Source: Streptomyces sp. SS1-1
GTDB lineage: Bacteria > Actinomycetota > Actinomycetes > Streptomycetales > Streptomycetaceae
Reading direction: 5' to 3'
Assembly (NCBI RefSeq): GCF_008973465.1
Contig: NZ_WBXN01000004.1
Coordinates: 1,922,001 to 1,986,000, forward strand
Length of the DNA: 64,000 nucleotides
The position numbers were made by a program, and so were the translations under genes. Numbering within the stretch: position 1 is the first letter of the stretch; every line of letters begins with the position of its first letter. Positions 60,944-64,000 of this stretch are shown here, piece by piece. Below the pieces are notes generated by a model. It did not search any database, was not told the DNA's origin, and saw only the letters and a list, made by a program, of their open reading frames with translations.

Positions 60944-62299
60944 GTGCTTGAGCCCGCGTACCAGGCGGACGTCGTCATCGTGGGAGCCGGGGTCGCCGGG
61001 CTCGCCGCGGCGCACCGGCTGACCAGCGCAGGAATATCCACCGCGGTCCTGGAGGCGGCCCCTTATCCGGGTGGCCGCATGTCGACCGAGAAGATCGACG
61101 GCTTCCGGCTGGACCGGATCGGGCAACTGCTGTCGACGTCGTATCCCGAGCTCCGCCGGACACCGGCCCTGGACGCGCTCGCGCTGCGGTCCTTCGCCCC
61201 GGGGGTGCTGCTGCACAGCGACGGGCGCCGGCACCGCGCCGGGGCGCTCACCGGCCCGGCGGGCGCCCGGCGCGCCAGGGGCGCACTCCATGCCGTACGC
61301 GCCCTGGCAAGCGCCCCCAGGGGTTCCGCGGTCCCCCGGGCGCGCGCCGGCGCTCCGCTGGGCACCGCCGTCGACCAGGCGCGCCTGGGTGCCGCGCTCG
61401 CCCGGCTGGCCTCGGCGCCCGTCGAACGGCTGCTGAACCGCCCGGAGGCTCCGGCCGCGCGGGCCCTCGCGGAGCGCGGCATCCCGGCCCGCACGATCGA
61501 CGGTTTCCTGCGGCCGCTGCTCGCCGCCCTGCTGTACGACCCGGAGCTGACGACGTCCAGCCGGTGCGCGGACCTCGCGCTGCACGCCTTCGCGAGCGGC
61601 CGGCTGTGCGTGCCCGAGGGCGGCGCCGAGGCGCTGCCCGACCTGCTGGCACGCTCGCTGCCGCCGGGCACCGTGCACACCGGGGTGCGGGTCACGTCGA
61701 TCGCCACGACGGCCGTGACGACCGCCGAGCACGGCGAGATCCGGTGCCGGGCGGTGCTGGTGGCCACCGACGCGCGGACCGCGGGCGAGCTGCTGCCGGG
61801 GCTGCGCGTGCCCGGCTTCCACCCGGTGACGGTCCTCCACCACACGATGGCCGAGGCACCGGAGACCGGCGCCTCGCTGCTGCTGGACGCCGACCGGAGC
61901 GGCCCGGTGGCGCACACGGCGCTGATCAGCCGCGTCGACCCGAGCCGCGCCCCGGCCGGCCGGGCCCTCGTCACCTCGACGGTCCTGGGCACCCCGCCCC
62001 CGGACGTCGACACGGCCGTACGGATGCACCTGGCCCGGCTGTACGGCACCTCGACGGCCCGCTGGGAGACGCTGGCCGTGCACCACACACCCGAGGCCGT
62101 CCCCGCGATGACCGCCCCGCACGACCTGCGCCGCCCGGTCCGGTTGCTGGCGGGCCTGTACGTGTGCGGCGACCACCGCGACACCAGCACCCTCCAGGGC
62201 GCCCTCCACTCGGCCCGCCGGGCCACCACGGCGATCCTGACGGACCTGGGCGCGGCGGGCTCCCTGAACCGGGCGGAACCCTTACGAACGGCGGCCTGA
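60944..62299 (+). CDS. FAD-dependent oxidoreductase (amine oxidase / desaturase type)
   Basis: The protein has 451 residues from a GTG at 60944, with GAGGAGG six bases upstream. It has an FAD-binding motif VVIVGAGVAGLAAAHRL (about 10-26), then PYPGGRMSTEKIDGFRLD, the second signature of the phytoene desaturase / protoporphyrinogen oxidase superfamily. A C-terminal GLYVCGDHRDTSTLQGALHSARRA completes the FAD site. The middle is Ala/Arg-rich and poorly conserved. It probably oxidises or isomerises an unsaturated or amine substrate; carotenoid genes are absent here, so the substrate is open. Confidence 0.87.
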   Translation: MLEPAYQADVVIVGAGVAGLAAAHRLTSAGISTAVLEAAPYPGGRMSTEKIDGFRLDRIGQLLSTSYPELRRTPALDALALRSFAPGVLLHSDGRRHRAGALTGPAGARRARGALHAVRALASAPRGSAVPRARAGAPLGTAVDQARLGAALARLASAPVERLLNRPEAPAARALAERGIPARTIDGFLRPLLAALLYDPELTTSSRCADLALHAFASGRLCVPEGGAEALPDLLARSLPPGTVHTGVRVTSIATTAVTTAEHGEIRCRAVLVATDARTAGELLPGLRVPGFHPVTVLHHTMAEAPETGASLLLDADRSGPVAHTALISRVDPSRAPAGRALVTSTVLGTPPPDVDTAVRMHLARLYGTSTARWETLAVHHTPEAVPAMTAPHDLRRPVRLLAGLYVCGDHRDTSTLQGALHSARRATTAILTDLGAAGSLNRAEPLRTAA

Positions 62300-62367
62300 C
62301 CGGGACGCCGGCCGGACGGGACGCCCCCGAACGTCCCGTCCGACCGGAGGCGCCCCGGAGCCCTCCA

Positions 62368-62847
62368 CCGCCGGACGAAGCCCCGGGCCCGCTCACCCAG
62401 CCCGCCGGGAGGGCCGCCGGACCGGCGGAACCCTCACGGGCGCCCGTTCCCGCCGGACAGGACGGCCACCGGGCCGGGGGCGGCCCTACGGGCCAGACGA
62501 AACCCCGCAGACACCCCCACCCGCCGGACCCACGTGACCGGCACCCGGCCCCACCCGAAGGGGCGGCCGGTCACCGGGGGGACTCCCCGGCCGACAAGCC
62601 TCGGCCGTGCGCGCCCAGCCATGCGGACCCGCACGGACGACCACCGGACCGCAGAACCCTCACGGGCGTCCGTTCCCGCCGGACAGGACGGCCACCGGGC
62701 CGTCCCGCTGGGGGGCGCGAACCGGCCGGGCCCGCAAAGCCTTGAGCACGCCCCCCACCCAGCCCTCCAGGCCCCCGGCGGCCCTGCGAGCCAGGCGAAA
62801 GGACTCCGCCCGACGAAGCCCCGGGCCCGCACACCCAAACCGCCGGG
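62368..62847 (+). repeat. 42-bp direct repeat pair, about 90 percent identical
   Basis: Copies at 62368-62409 and 62806-62847 share GACGAAGCCCCGGGCCCGC and end CCGCCGGG; four bases differ. A weaker third relative with GACGAAGACTCGGGCGCACC lies near 62915. Confidence 0.75.
62428..62701 (+). repeat. 48-bp direct repeat pair with one mismatch
   Basis: Copies at 62428-62475 and 62654-62701 begin GAACCCTCACGGGCG and continue CCGTTCCCGCCGGACAGGAC, ending GGCCACCGGGCC. They differ at a single base (C to T). The spacing is 226 bp. Confidence 0.85.
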
Positions 62848-63047
62848 CCCCCAGGGCCGATCATCGACCCGTCGAGGGCCGACCGTCACCTCACCCGAAG
62901 GTCGCCCCCGGCCGACGAAGACTCGGGCGCACCCGGCCCAGCCCCGCCGACCCGCACGATCGGCGCCGGAGCGGACCCGCCCCCGTACCCGGGTCCCCGG
63001 AGCCGGGTACTGCGCGTAGGCGGCAGCTCAGGCACACCCCCCCCCGG

Positions 63048-64000
63048 TCACAGCAGCGCAGCGACCCGGTCGCGGTAGCCGCGGACCGGAGCCGCGTCTC
63101 GGTACGGCTCCAGTCTGCGTTCGAAGTCGCGGACGTATTCGATCGCCCGGACGGATCGCATCTCCGCGGCCTGGCCGGCCGCCTCGGCGGCCAGGGCGCA
63201 GGCCTGGTCGAGTTCGCCGAGGCCGAGGCGGGCGCTGGCCAGGACGAGCCGGCAGAACAGGCGGCTGCGGGCGAAGGCGGGGGCCCGCAGTTGCAGGGAG
63301 CGCTCGGCGTGCTGGGCGGCCGCCCGGAACTGCTGGAGGTCCCGGTGGCAGTGGCCGAACTCGTCGGCGAGCTGCGCGTCGTCGAAGAACCGCGCCCAGT
63401 GCGGGACGTCGTCGCCGGGGCGGGCGGCCTCCAGGGCGCGCTCGGCGCGGACGAGGGATGCCGTGCAGGCGCGCACCTCGCCGAGCACGCCGTGCCCGCG
63501 CGCCTCGCACGCGTGCAGCAGGGCCAGCACGGCCGGCGGGGCGCCGGTGCCCACACCCTGCTGGGCGACGCGCGCGAGCTGGACGGCCTCCCGGCCGTGC
63601 CCGAGGTAGACGGCCTGCCGGCTCATGGTCGCCAGGACGTACGACCCGAACGGCCGGTCCCCGGCGGCCTGGGCCAGCCGCAGCGCCTGCACGAAGTAGC
63701 GCTGGGCGAGGCCGTGCGCGGCGATGTCGAACGACGTCCAGCCCGCGAGCCGGGTGAGGTCCGCGGCGGCGGCGAACAGCCGGCGGCCGGTCTGCTCGCC
63801 GTAGGTGCCGCGCAGCATCGGCTCGCACTCGTGCTCCAGGTAGCGCACGAGGGCCTGGCGGGCGTGGCCGCCGCCGTACATGTCGTCCAGGGAGCGGAAC
63901 AGGTCGCCGACCGAGCGCAGCGCGGCGATGTCCCCGCCGGTGACCTTCTGGCCGGGCCCGCGCTCGGCCTGGCCGCGCTGGCGGGGCACCACCGGCCGGC
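63048..64000 (-). CDS. TPR-like regulator, C-terminal part
   Basis: The frame is open to the right edge, so the gene's start is missing; about 316 residues are present. The visible part is all helical with tandem TPR-like pairs (LAQRYFVQALRLAQAAGD, AQHAERSLQLRAPAFARS, LDQACALAAEAAGQA). Streptomycetes have many regulators with an N-terminal helix-turn-helix and such a C-terminal half, and the boundary sequence (VGDLFRSLDDMYGGGHAR) matches their linker. The DNA-binding part would lie beyond 64000, so a transcription-factor role is an inference. Confidence 0.65.
   Translation of the reverse strand, partial: RPVVPRQRGQAERGPGQKVTGGDIAALRSVGDLFRSLDDMYGGGHARQALVRYLEHECEPMLRGTYGEQTGRRLFAAAADLTRLAGWTSFDIAAHGLAQRYFVQALRLAQAAGDRPFGSYVLATMSRQAVYLGHGREAVQLARVAQQGVGTGAPPAVLALLHACEARGHGVLGEVRACTASLVRAERALEAARPGDDVPHWARFFDDAQLADEFGHCHRDLQQFRAAAQHAERSLQLRAPAFARSRLFCRLVLASARLGLGELDQACALAAEAAGQAAEMRSVRAIEYVRDFERRLEPYRDAAPVRGYRDRVAALL

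Larger units (their letters stand above)
62300..63047. other. 748-bp noncoding stretch with direct repeats
   Basis: No frame here has the composition of a real protein; those open on both strands encode only Pro/Arg/Gly-rich strings without conserved motifs. The DNA is unusually C-rich on the plus strand and carries two sets of direct repeats. It may be the eroded remains of duplicated coding DNA, or an untranslated tract between convergent genes. I see no tRNA or aptamer. Confidence 0.6.

Noticed and set aside
61564..62745. Plus-strand frame of 393 codons running past the FAD oxidoreductase
   Set aside because: It is out of frame with the enzyme and then encodes only Pro/Arg/Gly-rich sequence through the repeat region.
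62434..63019. Small frames on both strands in the 62.3-63.0 kb gap
   Set aside because: Composition follows the repeats, no ribosome binding sites, no conserved features; treated as noncoding.
1..64000. tRNA, rRNA, CRISPR arrays, insertion sequences, prophage
   Set aside because: No cloverleaf, spacer-repeat array, transposase or phage genes were found by reading; all long frames are accounted for by housekeeping or envelope genes.

Overview
The window is high-GC actinobacterial chromosome and almost certainly Streptomyces. Codon third positions are nearly all G or C, starts are often GTG, and many genes overlap by ATGA or GTGA. The set of genes (bcc-aa3 respiratory chain, PspA/PspAA, SAM-IV riboswitch, dense lipoprotein and cell-wall genes) is that of a streptomycete core chromosome. 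From memory the order resembles the SCO21xx part of S. coelicolor, but I could not check this. There are no rRNA or tRNA genes, insertion sequences, prophage or CRISPR arrays that I can see.

Layout. 1-7.2 kb: the end of a GT87-type membrane glycosyltransferase gene, a metalloprotease-like lipoprotein, two paralogous coiled-coil NlpC/P60 wall hydrolases, a coiled-coil NYN nuclease-like protein, a zinc-ribbon protein, and a rhomboid protease overlapping a stand-alone Lrp-type ligand-binding domain. 7.2-10 kb: a class V aminotransferase behind a SAM-IV riboswitch with an elaborate leader, then trpD. 10-19.4 kb: aerobic respiration (ctaE-qcrCAB and ctaCDF), with a degenerate receiver protein and an L,D-transpeptidase between the two operons. 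19.6-26.7 kb: a cysteine desulfurase-TusA fusion, a PfkB kinase, a repeat-rich membrane protein, erpA and nadA, so sulfur, Fe-S and NAD metabolism lie together (NadA is itself an Fe-S enzyme).

26.7-38.7 kb is envelope and signalling: a Ser/Thr kinase with a beta-propeller sensor, an RND exporter, a NarL-type two-component pair, pspA/pspAA, a DUF3043 protein, a methyltransferase and an HtrA-like protease lipoprotein. 38.8-44.1 kb holds late cobalamin assembly (a fused cobU, cobT, cobS) interleaved with unrelated genes. 44.2-46.2 kb is a secreted deacetylase-like protein. 46.5-55.5 kb is pepA, then lpdA, the E2 acyltransferase, a GntR regulator and aceE: all three catalytic parts of pyruvate dehydrogenase plus a likely local regulator. 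55.5-64 kb has a WYL regulator, a PGRP amidase, a MarP-like protease, a GNAT, an SDR-like epimerase, an FAD oxidoreductase, about 750 bp of repeat-bearing noncoding DNA, and the end of a TPR-like regulator.

The most interesting regulatory structure is the 8.58-8.88 kb leader. It contains, in order, a trpD terminator hairpin, a candidate promoter, a SAM-IV aptamer, a six-codon leader ORF with its own ribosome binding site, and a perfect 10-bp complement between the leader start and the ribosome binding site of the aminotransferase. Other unusual points are a palindrome centred on the ctaE start codon, an 8-1-8 palindrome upstream of aceE beside a gntR gene, and gene fusions in sulfur transfer and cobalamin synthesis.
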